From Mycobacteriales bacterium (GTDB lineage Bacteria; Actinomycetota; Actinomycetes; Mycobacteriales; Mycobacteriaceae): a stretch of 64,000 bases of DNA. Shown here in pieces: positions 16,549-24,140 of the stretch (positions are counted from its first letter, which is position 1; the number at the start of each line of letters is the position of its first letter). Made by a program: the position numbers and the translations under genes. The stretch spans positions 117,315-181,314 of the forward strand of contig JAHABL010000003.1 in NCBI GenBank assembly GCA_018376445.1. The letters are read 5' to 3'. The notes beneath the pieces are model-generated. The model did no database searches, was not told where the DNA came from, and worked only from the letters and a program-made list of their open reading frames with translations.

Positions 16549-18642
16549 TTACGGGGTGGGGGCGTCGTCAAGGCTGCCACCACGCGGGTTGCACGGAGAG
16601 TTGGGCGCCGGGTAGCAGCCCGCCGCATTCATGTAGACGCGGTAGTAGAGCGGCACACCACCATAGGTGTCCTGGTGGCGGCCGTCATCCACCTGCACCC
16701 GCAGGGAGCTGTACTCCACCCGAATCGGCTCGTCCGCCTTCATCGGCATGAAGTGCTCGGAGTTGGTGGACACCAGGCGAACCGCCAGACGGTGCCCCTT
16801 GCGGAGAACCCAGTCGTTGGGGAGCAGCTGGAAGGTGATGTCGCTGAATCCGTGCCGCACAATGGTGGCGCCGCGGGTGAGCAGCAGCGTCTTCCCATTG
16901 GGGGCCACATCGTAGACGTTGACGGCGAGGCTGGCGCCATCCCACAGGAGGGCCCGCATGCGCTCCCAGAGGGTGGTGCGCATCTGCATGGGGCCGTATT
17001 TGCCGGTGGGGCCAAAGTAGCGTGTCTTTACCCGCATCGTCATATTGCCGGAGATGTGCAGGTCCCGGGTTTGGGCCGGGTAGTAGCGCCAGATGCCTTT
17101 CTGCTGGTTGAGGGCGCTCGCGTCGGCCTGCGCCATGGCGGCACCACCCCCGGCGATGCGGGCGGACACTGCCGAACCGTACTTCACGATGCCGGTGGGG
17201 CCGTCGGAGAAGGTGACGGTGCGGGTGGGCATCGGCCACTGGGGTTGGGTGCGCCACCGGCCGGTGTTGTCCTGCACGATGATGTTGGGGTAGCCCTTGG
17301 CGGGCTTGTCCTTCAAGTACTGGTCGTAGAAGTCCATTACCTCGGCGAAGTAGCCGGGGCGGCCGATCTTCAGTTTGCCGTGCTGGTCCACATCATTGCC
17401 ACGCACATGGTCCCACATGCCCAGCCAGGCGCGGGTGGGGCCGACGCGGTTGTGGAGCAGTTCCACCAGGCCGTCCGGGTAGGTGTTGTCCTCAATGAGG
17501 CCGGCAGTGACGAAGAGGGGGACGGGGGACTTGTTGGCCTTGGGGACGAACTCGCGGGCTCGCCAGTAGGGGCTGTTGCGGTCGTTGTCGATAGCCAGGC
17601 GCAGGTTGTTGCTGAGGCATTCGGGGTGCTTGACCTCGTAGAGGCTGTTCTGCATGTAGGTGGGGGTGTCGCGGAGGGGGCGGCCGGGGCTGGCAGCGAT
17701 TTCGTTGTAACTGATGCTGGTGCCCAGGGCGTTGTAGTAGGGAACCCCGTTGTTGTACATGTAGATGTAGCTGCCCAGGCCGGGTTCTTGGGCGACGACG
17801 GCGGCTAGTCCGCGCGGCTGGTAGGCGGCGCCGATGAGGCCGGTGGACCCGTCATAGGACTTACCGTAAAGGCCTACCCGCCCATTGGACCAGGGTTGCG
17901 AGGCGGCCCATTCCACGGCGGTGATGGTGTCTTGGGTTTCGCCGGGGCCGTCGGAGTCGAGGCAGCCGGTGGAGCCACCGTTACCGCGGAGGTCGACTTG
18001 GATCCAGGTGTAGCCCTGTTCCAGCAGTTTTGTGCCGTTGATGAAGTCTTGGAACCGCGGGGTGGGGTGGTTGGGGATGGTGGGGTTGAGGACGGTGGCC
18101 ATGCGCCCTTCGGTGAATAGGCCGACGATGCCAAGGTCCGCCAGGTGGTTGAAGTAGGGGCTGACGGAGAGCACGATGGGGGTTTTCACGGTGTCCGCCA
18201 AGCCTTTGGGGCGGAGGACGTCTGCGTGGAGGATGGTGCCGTCGGGGGTCTTAAAGTAGTGCTCGGTCCAGTTGGCGTGCTTGTTCCAGGAGACACTGCG
18301 GGGGTTGCGCAGGCTGGCGGGGGCGAAGGTGAGGCCGGTTTTGCTGGGGACGTTGGCGCTGCGGGCACCAGGGGAGGTGCTGCGCAGGCCGGGGGAGGTG
18401 GTGCCGCCGGGGGAGGTGACGGCGCCCGGCGCGGCGGTATCTGCGGTGGCGGTCCCTAGCGGGGTGCCCGGCGCGGCGTGGGCGGAGGGGGCGAAGGCGG
18501 GGAGAGTGCCGCAGGCGAGGGCGACGGTGGCCAGGCCGGTGAGGAGCATGCGCCCGGTGTTCGGCTGGGGGCGCCCGGTGTTCGGCTGGGGGCGCCCGGT
18601 GTTCGGCTGGGTGCTCTCCGTGAGGGGGATGCGAGGTGCCAT
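16549..18642 (-). CDS. secreted CocE/NonD-type S15 hydrolase, paralogue 2
   Basis: 697 residues, closely related to paralogue 1 across its whole length. It has GKSYDGSTG with the nucleophile Ser, VDLRGNGGSTG, WLGMWDHVRGN with the His segment, the C-terminal jelly-roll and the terminal Cys pair. Before the signal peptide core lie three identical QPNTGRP-type repeats encoded by a 21-base tandem repeat. A Ser/Thr/Gly/Pro-rich linker follows the signal. The ATG at 18642 has AAGGAG that overlaps the stop codon of paralogue 3 (13-base gap), so the two are translated from one transcript. A hairpin at 16513-16540 ends the unit. Confidence 0.85.
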   Translation of the reverse strand: MAPRIPLTESTQPNTGRPQPNTGRPQPNTGRMLLTGLATVALACGTLPAFAPSAHAAPGTPLGTATADTAAPGAVTSPGGTTSPGLRSTSPGARSANVPSKTGLTFAPASLRNPRSVSWNKHANWTEHYFKTPDGTILHADVLRPKGLADTVKTPIVLSVSPYFNHLADLGIVGLFTEGRMATVLNPTIPNHPTPRFQDFINGTKLLEQGYTWIQVDLRGNGGSTGCLDSDGPGETQDTITAVEWAASQPWSNGRVGLYGKSYDGSTGLIGAAYQPRGLAAVVAQEPGLGSYIYMYNNGVPYYNALGTSISYNEIAASPGRPLRDTPTYMQNSLYEVKHPECLSNNLRLAIDNDRNSPYWRAREFVPKANKSPVPLFVTAGLIEDNTYPDGLVELLHNRVGPTRAWLGMWDHVRGNDVDQHGKLKIGRPGYFAEVMDFYDQYLKDKPAKGYPNIIVQDNTGRWRTQPQWPMPTRTVTFSDGPTGIVKYGSAVSARIAGGGAAMAQADASALNQQKGIWRYYPAQTRDLHISGNMTMRVKTRYFGPTGKYGPMQMRTTLWERMRALLWDGASLAVNVYDVAPNGKTLLLTRGATIVRHGFSDITFQLLPNDWVLRKGHRLAVRLVSTNSEHFMPMKADEPIRVEYSSLRVQVDDGRHQDTYGGVPLYYRVYMNAAGCYPAPNSPCNPRGGSLDDAPTP
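18550..18612. repeat. 21-base tandem repeat, three copies, inside a gene
   Basis: Copies at 18550-18570, 18571-18591 and 18592-18612 are identical apart from the final base. They encode QPNTGRP repeats in the N-region of the signal peptide of CocE paralogue 2. Copy number could vary between strains without breaking the frame. Confidence 0.85.
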
Positions 18643-18655
18643 GTCGGGTCTCTCC

Positions 18656-20566
18656 TTAGTGTTGGCGGACGGTGACGGTGGGGACGGTGCCGGGGTAGTA
18701 GCCGGCCTTCTCCACATAGGTCTTCCAGTAGGCGGGGGTGCCGCCGTAGGTGGGGGCAGTCTGCCCGCCGCCCACCGGAACCGTCAACCAGGTGCGCATG
18801 ATCTGCACTTTTCCGCCGGTGGGGACATGCGCGTACACCTCCACGTTGGTGTTGACGAGGCGCAGCGCCAGCCGGTGGCCTTTGCGGAGGCTCCAGTCGG
18901 TGGGGAAGGTGCGGAAGGTGGTTTGTTTTTGGCCGGCGGCGACGGGGGTGGCGCCGCGGGTGATGAGCATGGCTTTGCCGTTGGGGGCAATGTCATAGAG
19001 GTCCGCAATGACGTTCAGCCCGTTATCTAGGGTGGAGAGCATGATGCGGATGTCCATGCGGCCTTCGATGCGGAGGTCGTGCCGCTGGGCGGGGTAGACG
19101 CTCCAGATGCCGTTCTTCATGTTGGCGCGGGCGGCGACGTTGGCGGGGAGTGCTCCGCCGCCGGTGGTGGTGGCGGCACCGACAGCTAGGCCATCATCGG
19201 TGATGAGGCCGCGGGGGCCGTCCAGCTGGAGTTGGCGGACCTGCTGGGGCCAGGCGGCTTGGGTGCGCCAGCCGGTGTTGCTGTGGATGATGAAGTTGGG
19301 GTAGCCCTTGGCGGGGGCGCCCTTCAGGTAGTGGTCGTAGAAGTCCATCACCTCGGTGAAGAAGCCAGGTCGGCCGATCTTGGGGGTGCCGTTCTCGTCT
19401 GTGTCGTTGCCGCGGATGTGGTTCCACATGCCGAGCCAGCCGCGGGTGGGGGCTTTGCGGTTCTGGAGGAGGGTTTGCAACCCGTCGGGGCGAGTGTTGT
19501 CCTCGATGAAGCCTTGGGTGATGAAGAGGGGAACGGGGCTCTTGTTGGCTTTGGCGACTATTGTGCGCTGCGACCAGTAGGAGCCGTTGGGGTCAGGGCT
19601 GTACTGGTTGCGGGAGTTGTCGATGACGCAGTGCGGGTGGGGGAACTCGTAGAGGCTGTTGCGCAGGTAGTAGGGGGTGTCGTTGAATGGGCGGCCGGGG
19701 GTGACGGCGATCTGCCCGTACCAGGTGCCCATGAAGAGGGCGTTATAGTAGGGCACTCGGTTGTGGAAGATGTAGGTGTAGGGGTCGAAGATGGGTTCCT
19801 GGGAGACGACGGCGGCCAGGCCTTGGGGGGCGTTGGCGACGCCAGCGAGGCCGGTGCCTCCGTCATAGGACTTGCCGTAGAGGCCGACTTTGCCGGTGGA
19901 CCAGGGCTGGGCGGCGGCCCAGCGGACGGCGGCGGAGACGTCTTGTTGTTCGCCCGGTCCGCCGTAGTCGAGGCAGCCGGTGGAGCCGCCGGTGCCGCGG
20001 GTGTCGACCTGCACGAAGGCGTAGCCGCGCTCCATCAGGTGGGTGCCATCAATGAGGTCTTGGAAACGGGTGGAGGGTTCGGTGGGGCGGCCGAATTCCG
20101 GTGTGGTGCCGTTGAGGGCTCCTAGGTAGCCCTGGTCGGTGAGGTGGTTGGTGTAGGGGCTGACGGTCATGATGACCGGGATGCGGGCGCCTTTGGGGAG
20201 GTTTTTGGGGCGCAGGATGTCGGCGTGCAGGATGGTGCCGTCTGGGGTGCGGAAGTACGCTTCGACCCATTCGGCTGTGCTGTTCCAGGGGACTGCACGG
20301 GGTTTTTCGGTGCGTACGGTGGGGGGTGTGCTGGTGACGGCGGCGGGGCCGGTGACGGCGCGGGTGGCACCGGGTGCAGCATCGAGGGTGGCGTCGGACG
20401 CAGGTGTGCTGAGCACACCCGGGTTTAGGGCGTCGGCGGTGACGTGGTCAGTGTCGGCAGTGGCGGGGACGGCGCCAGCGGTGGCGGGTAGCAGTCCGGC
20501 CGCTAGGGTGAGGGCGGCGGCGCTAGCAAAGCTGGCGGATATAAAGGTACGAAGTGTTGCACGCAT
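18656..20566 (-). CDS. secreted CocE/NonD-type S15 hydrolase, paralogue 3
   Basis: 636 residues, the first gene of a two-gene operon with paralogue 2. It has an Ala-rich signal peptide, VDTRGTGGSTG, GKSYDGGTG (nucleophile Ser), WLGMWNHIRGN at the His segment and the jelly-roll domain. The C-terminal Cys pair of the other paralogues is missing (AGYYPGTVP). It is more divergent than the other two, which suggests an older duplication. The ATG at 20566 lies seven bases after TACAAT and has no clear ribosome site, so it is probably leaderless. It is divergent from the lysozyme gene, and the 118-base gap holds both promoters. Confidence 0.85.
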   Translation of the reverse strand: MRATLRTFISASFASAAALTLAAGLLPATAGAVPATADTDHVTADALNPGVLSTPASDATLDAAPGATRAVTGPAAVTSTPPTVRTEKPRAVPWNSTAEWVEAYFRTPDGTILHADILRPKNLPKGARIPVIMTVSPYTNHLTDQGYLGALNGTTPEFGRPTEPSTRFQDLIDGTHLMERGYAFVQVDTRGTGGSTGCLDYGGPGEQQDVSAAVRWAAAQPWSTGKVGLYGKSYDGGTGLAGVANAPQGLAAVVSQEPIFDPYTYIFHNRVPYYNALFMGTWYGQIAVTPGRPFNDTPYYLRNSLYEFPHPHCVIDNSRNQYSPDPNGSYWSQRTIVAKANKSPVPLFITQGFIEDNTRPDGLQTLLQNRKAPTRGWLGMWNHIRGNDTDENGTPKIGRPGFFTEVMDFYDHYLKGAPAKGYPNFIIHSNTGWRTQAAWPQQVRQLQLDGPRGLITDDGLAVGAATTTGGGALPANVAARANMKNGIWSVYPAQRHDLRIEGRMDIRIMLSTLDNGLNVIADLYDIAPNGKAMLITRGATPVAAGQKQTTFRTFPTDWSLRKGHRLALRLVNTNVEVYAHVPTGGKVQIMRTWLTVPVGGGQTAPTYGGTPAYWKTYVEKAGYYPGTVPTVTVRQH

Positions 20567-20573
20567 GGCTCTT

Positions 20574-20579
20574 ATTGTA
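20574..20579 (-). promoter_or_regulatory. -10 hexamer of a probable leaderless promoter (CocE paralogue 3)
   Basis: On the minus strand TACAAT ends seven bases before the ATG at 20566. Confidence 0.5.
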
Positions 20580-20672
20580 GGGAAGCCCACTGCCCTAGGT
20601 GACGTGTCATTTCACCCTTTTTGGCCATGAATGCGCTGGTCAGTTGGGGTAGTCCAAATGACCACACAGCAT

Positions 20673-20678
20673 TACACT
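20673..20678 (+). promoter_or_regulatory. -10 hexamer of a probable leaderless promoter (lysozyme)
   Basis: TACACT ends six bases before the ATG at 20685. This spacing decides the start among three in-frame candidates (20631, 20658, 20685). Confidence 0.5.
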
Positions 20679-20684
20679 ATAAAC

Positions 20685-21749
20685 ATGAGTAACACCAGCA
20701 ACAACGATGAGGGGGCGCTTGCCGCTTCCGGCGCTGCTCACCACACCAGCCCCCAGGGACACGTCACCCCCCGACGCATCCCCCCACGTGCAGGCCACCT
20801 CACCCGCAGCTACCTCCACCCCACCCGTAGCAAAGCTGCCAAACTTGGCCTCGCCGGCGCAGCCCTTTCCCTCGTCGCCACCAGCATCGCCACCATCAGC
20901 CCCGCCTACGCCCTCGACCTCACCCCCAAAGGCATCGACGTCGCCAGCCACCAACACCCCTTCGGAGAAAGCGTCAACTGGCTCAAAGTCCGCCTCGGCG
21001 GCTACAGCTTCGCCATCATCAAAGCCACCGAAGGCACCGGCTACATCAACCCCTACTTCGATCAGAACCGCGACGGCGCCCACCTCGCCGGCATGATCGT
21101 CGGCAGCTACCACTACGCCCGCCCCGACCAAGACCCCATCAAGCAGGCCCTCCACTACGCAGACACCATCAAATGCCAAAAGCTGCCCCTGGAAATGCCG
21201 CCCGTCCTGGACCTTGAGAAAACCGGCGGTCTCCACCCCATCCTCCTGCAAGGATGGACCGCCGTCTTCCTGACCACCCTCAACCTGCGCTGCGCCACCA
21301 ACACCATGGTGTACACCTACCCCTACTTTTGGCGCACCGCCATGCGCAACACCCCACTATTCAGCTTCGCCCCCCTCTGGATCGCCGACTACAACGGCAG
21401 CACCGAACCCACTCAGCCACTCCCCGGCGGCTGGCGCAACTGGAATATTTGGCAGTACTCCAGCTGGGGACAAGTACCTGGCGTCAACACCGCAGTAGAC
21501 CTTGACAAATTTAACGGCGGCTACGTCAGCCTGGCCGCATTTAGCTTGCGCCAAAAAACCGTACCCACCGTGCCCACCATTGCTGTGCGTGGAAAGTGGC
21601 AGGTAGACCCCGATTATTTGAAGAAAGCACTCCGCCAGGCCAAAACTGGACGCCCAGCCGCACCCCTCTACAAGGCACCCACCGGCGTAGACCCCGTTAA
21701 GCTCTACCAGACCACCGTCCAGCGTGGCCCGGCTGCGCCACGCAATTAG
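20685..21749 (+). CDS. GH25 family lysozyme (N-acetylmuramidase)
   Basis: 354 residues. About 50 polar residues precede a hydrophobic signal segment (LGLAGAALSLVATSIATI), followed by a glycoside hydrolase 25 domain. GIDVASHQ at its start, the SYHYARP segment, the acidic VLDLEKTG motif and WQYSSWGQVPG near its end are all typical. The enzyme cleaves the N-acetylmuramic acid-N-acetylglucosamine bond of peptidoglycan outside the membrane, in wall remodelling or attack on other bacteria. About 75 residues after the domain are basic and Pro-rich, perhaps for wall binding. The unusually long N-region before the signal is odd. An upstream start at 20658 would lengthen it further. Confidence 0.88.
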   Translation: MSNTSNNDEGALAASGAAHHTSPQGHVTPRRIPPRAGHLTRSYLHPTRSKAAKLGLAGAALSLVATSIATISPAYALDLTPKGIDVASHQHPFGESVNWLKVRLGGYSFAIIKATEGTGYINPYFDQNRDGAHLAGMIVGSYHYARPDQDPIKQALHYADTIKCQKLPLEMPPVLDLEKTGGLHPILLQGWTAVFLTTLNLRCATNTMVYTYPYFWRTAMRNTPLFSFAPLWIADYNGSTEPTQPLPGGWRNWNIWQYSSWGQVPGVNTAVDLDKFNGGYVSLAAFSLRQKTVPTVPTIAVRGKWQVDPDYLKKALRQAKTGRPAAPLYKAPTGVDPVKLYQTTVQRGPAAPRN

Positions 21750-22235
21750 CTACTCGCGCTAGCAGCGCAGCCATGCGGCGTCGCCTGGAAGTTGATGCAC
21801 GCGGCGTGATTGTGCAGTCGATGCTAACGAAGAACCTTCGTACCCGTGGCCTGCGTTGGATTAATAGCTTCCTCTCAGCTGGCTACTATATTGCGAATTG
21901 TGAGGTTCATCACACTCGGCGTGTGCGCTCTAAACCGATTCCGCCCGCGACCTGGGGAAAAAGATCACAAATAAGTTCACATACGGATGCCCAGTTCAGT
22001 TGCCATGAAACAATTACCTTAAAACCACCAATGACCTGCATACCGTCCTTTACCATAAGCAACTAGCCGGAATTAATGTGAGTACGTCTTGGAACTATGT
22101 CCAAATAGCACTTGCGTTCAGCGCCTCGACGCATGGGAGCACTGAGGCCTGGGACCGGTGTGTGGCTAAGCCAGCCACACCTCTCATCCTCCCTCTTGGC
22201 TCGCCAGAGCCAGAGGCACCAGTTAGGAAACTAGT
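21750..22235. other. 486-base intergenic region with leader hairpins
   Basis: No convincing gene is seen; a 97-codon open frame at 21773 has atypical composition and no ribosome site. Two stem-loops, both built on TGGCT/AGCCA, lie at 22160-22180 and about 22194-22215, just before the GTG at 22236. They may be leader structures of the downstream membrane protein gene. Confidence 0.4.
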
Positions 22236-23516
22236 GTGAAGACACGTATTGCAGCCGGCCTGGTGTGCCTCGGTGCCGGCGCCGCCAACGCCGCCGAAGC
22301 CCCCGCAGAGCAGTCGCCCGCCCTCGCCGGAATAACTCTTGATATGCCTGCGGTCGACCTTCAAGCCCCGGACGCTCCAGCCAGTCCCCTCCTGCCGTCC
22401 ACCTCGGACGTGTTGAAGTTCATGGCTGACAGCCTCACCCTCGTAGGCCGCGACGTCCTGCAACCCGCCGGCGCACAGAGCATCCTCCTTCCCTCCATCG
22501 TTGGCTCCCTCAACAAGAAGGGTGACGACGCCAACAAGGACAAGAAGGCTGACAACGCTGGCAAGTCCGGACTCAACGTCATCGGCGACCAGTTCGACGG
22601 CTTCTGGAAGGGAATCCAGGACACTCTCGGCGCAATCCCGCTGATCGGCAAAGCCATCCAAACTCCCATCAACGCCCTACGCATCAGCGACCCCTGGACC
22701 AACGACATCACCCGTGTCCTCCTCACCGTAGGACTCTTCCTCGCCCCGCTTAGCCCGCTCGCCGGCGTGGCTCTCGGCCTGGTCGCCGGTGTCGTCGTCG
22801 CCCTCGGCGCCTTCCTCGTGCCTGCCCTGCCGATTCTCGGCGTCGGCCTCTTTGGTGGCCTGGCGGCCGGCTTCTTCGCCTTCGGCGCTGGACTTGTGTC
22901 CGGTCTCGGCATCATCACCGTCACCCTGCTCGGCTTCCTACTCTTCTTCGGTGGCGGCATCGCCATGATTGTGGTGGGAGTTGTCACGCTCGGCGCCGCT
23001 GGTGCTGGCATCGCGCTCATTGTCGTGGGTGCCATCCTCGTGCTCATCTCGCCGTTCATCCTCCTCGGCCTTGCCCCCGGCATCGGATTCATCGTAGGTG
23101 CCTTCGTGGGTGCTGTGCTGCTGGCCATCGCTGGTGTGGCTGTCATGATCATCCCCGCTGTGATCGCCGGCCTCATTGCCGCTGCCGTGGCTGGTGGAAT
23201 CACGCTCGTCATCGCCATCCCGGTTCTCGCCGTGATCGCGCTGGTCGCTGGTGTGACCATGATCCCCGCCGCCTTCATCGTCTGGGCTATCCAGGGTTCC
23301 ACCCGCCCGGCCAATGAAAAGAAGCCCGGCAACGAAGCCAAGCCCGCCGACAAGGACAAGAAGGCTGCCGACAAGGGCCCCAAGCCCGCCCCGGCTCCCG
23401 AAAAGGTCCCGGCTCCGGCCCCCGCCCCCGACGCCAAGAAGGCTGACGAGAAGAAGGCAAACCCGGCCAACCCCTGGGCTGCCGCTGCTCAGTCCGACTT
23501 CGCCCTTGCGGCCTAG
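22236..23516 (+). CDS. glycine-rich multi-pass membrane protein, one module (unknown family)
   Basis: 426 residues with a short signal-like start (MKTRIAAGLVCLGAGAANA). An N-terminal helical segment (SDVLKFMADSLTLVGRDVL) is followed by a polar Lys/Asp stretch and a module that begins LNVIGDQFDGFWKG and IPLIGKAIQTP. About seven Gly/Ala/Val/Ile-rich membrane stretches come next, then a Lys/Pro-rich tail ending QSDFALAA. The same parts occur in the larger protein at 24141, so they are paralogues. No known family is recognised. Glycine-zipper-like helices suggest membrane insertion or oligomerisation, which is inference. The GTG at 22236 has AGGAAA upstream. A terminator hairpin follows at 23569-23603. 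Confidence 0.75.
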   Translation: MKTRIAAGLVCLGAGAANAAEAPAEQSPALAGITLDMPAVDLQAPDAPASPLLPSTSDVLKFMADSLTLVGRDVLQPAGAQSILLPSIVGSLNKKGDDANKDKKADNAGKSGLNVIGDQFDGFWKGIQDTLGAIPLIGKAIQTPINALRISDPWTNDITRVLLTVGLFLAPLSPLAGVALGLVAGVVVALGAFLVPALPILGVGLFGGLAAGFFAFGAGLVSGLGIITVTLLGFLLFFGGGIAMIVVGVVTLGAAGAGIALIVVGAILVLISPFILLGLAPGIGFIVGAFVGAVLLAIAGVAVMIIPAVIAGLIAAAVAGGITLVIAIPVLAVIALVAGVTMIPAAFIVWAIQGSTRPANEKKPGNEAKPADKDKKAADKGPKPAPAPEKVPAPAPAPDAKKADEKKANPANPWAAAAQSDFALAA

Positions 23517-24140
23517 CAGTTACGCACTGCGCATACCCCTTCGCACGTTAAATTCATAACCTCACTCCGTGTGGCCCCGGTACCTCCAGTACCGGGGCCA
23601 CACGTCTATAACAGGGTGCTACCCCGGAAGATCGGCCCGCGCTACCGTGCGACGCCCTCTTCTCCGAAAGAATCTGGGGCTACCGGCAAATGCTCACTAA
23701 CTTACGCGCCGCGCTGAGGTAGCCGGGAAAAAGAGCATTCGTCCAATTGGGGGGTGTTTTTTGCCTCTAGGTGACGGCGGTGGGGGAACTCTATGGCAAA
23801 ACATCGCGATAATTTTGCGATCCAGACCACAAAATTAGTGATTTTTTTCCGTTCGTAATTTTATCGGCATCTTAGCTGATTATCCGAGATTAATTGGTTT
23901 CCAAGATCGCAGAAAAATAACAAAATGCCATCTGAAAAGGAGTTTTGGACACATCACCAAAATAATGGTCCATTTCCTTCCCCCTCAAGACCCAAATGAC
24001 CGGCAAACACAACGTGATAAACGCGTGAATCAGCGCCCAGCATTTACCGAAGCAGCACGTTCACCGGGTTACGATTAACGGTTCTGATCTGTAAAGTTAT
24101 TGGTGAAAATCTGCACTTAATTGATCAGGATGGCTTGCCC
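23517..24140. other. 624-base intergenic region, partly AT-rich
   Basis: Starts with the terminator at 23569-23603. From about 23790 to 24130 it is clearly AT-richer than the neighbouring genes, with T- and A-runs, and probably holds the promoter of the gene at 24141. No gene or tRNA is seen. Confidence 0.45.
23569..23603 (+). terminator. hairpin terminator
   Basis: Perfect 15-base arms (GTGTGGCCCCGGTAC and complement) with a 5-base loop, 52 bases after the stop of the membrane protein gene. Confidence 0.75.

Noticed and set aside
21773..22066. 97-codon plus-strand frame
   Set aside because: No ribosome site, unusual composition with many Ser/Thr/His/Arg and no recognisable motif; probably non-coding.
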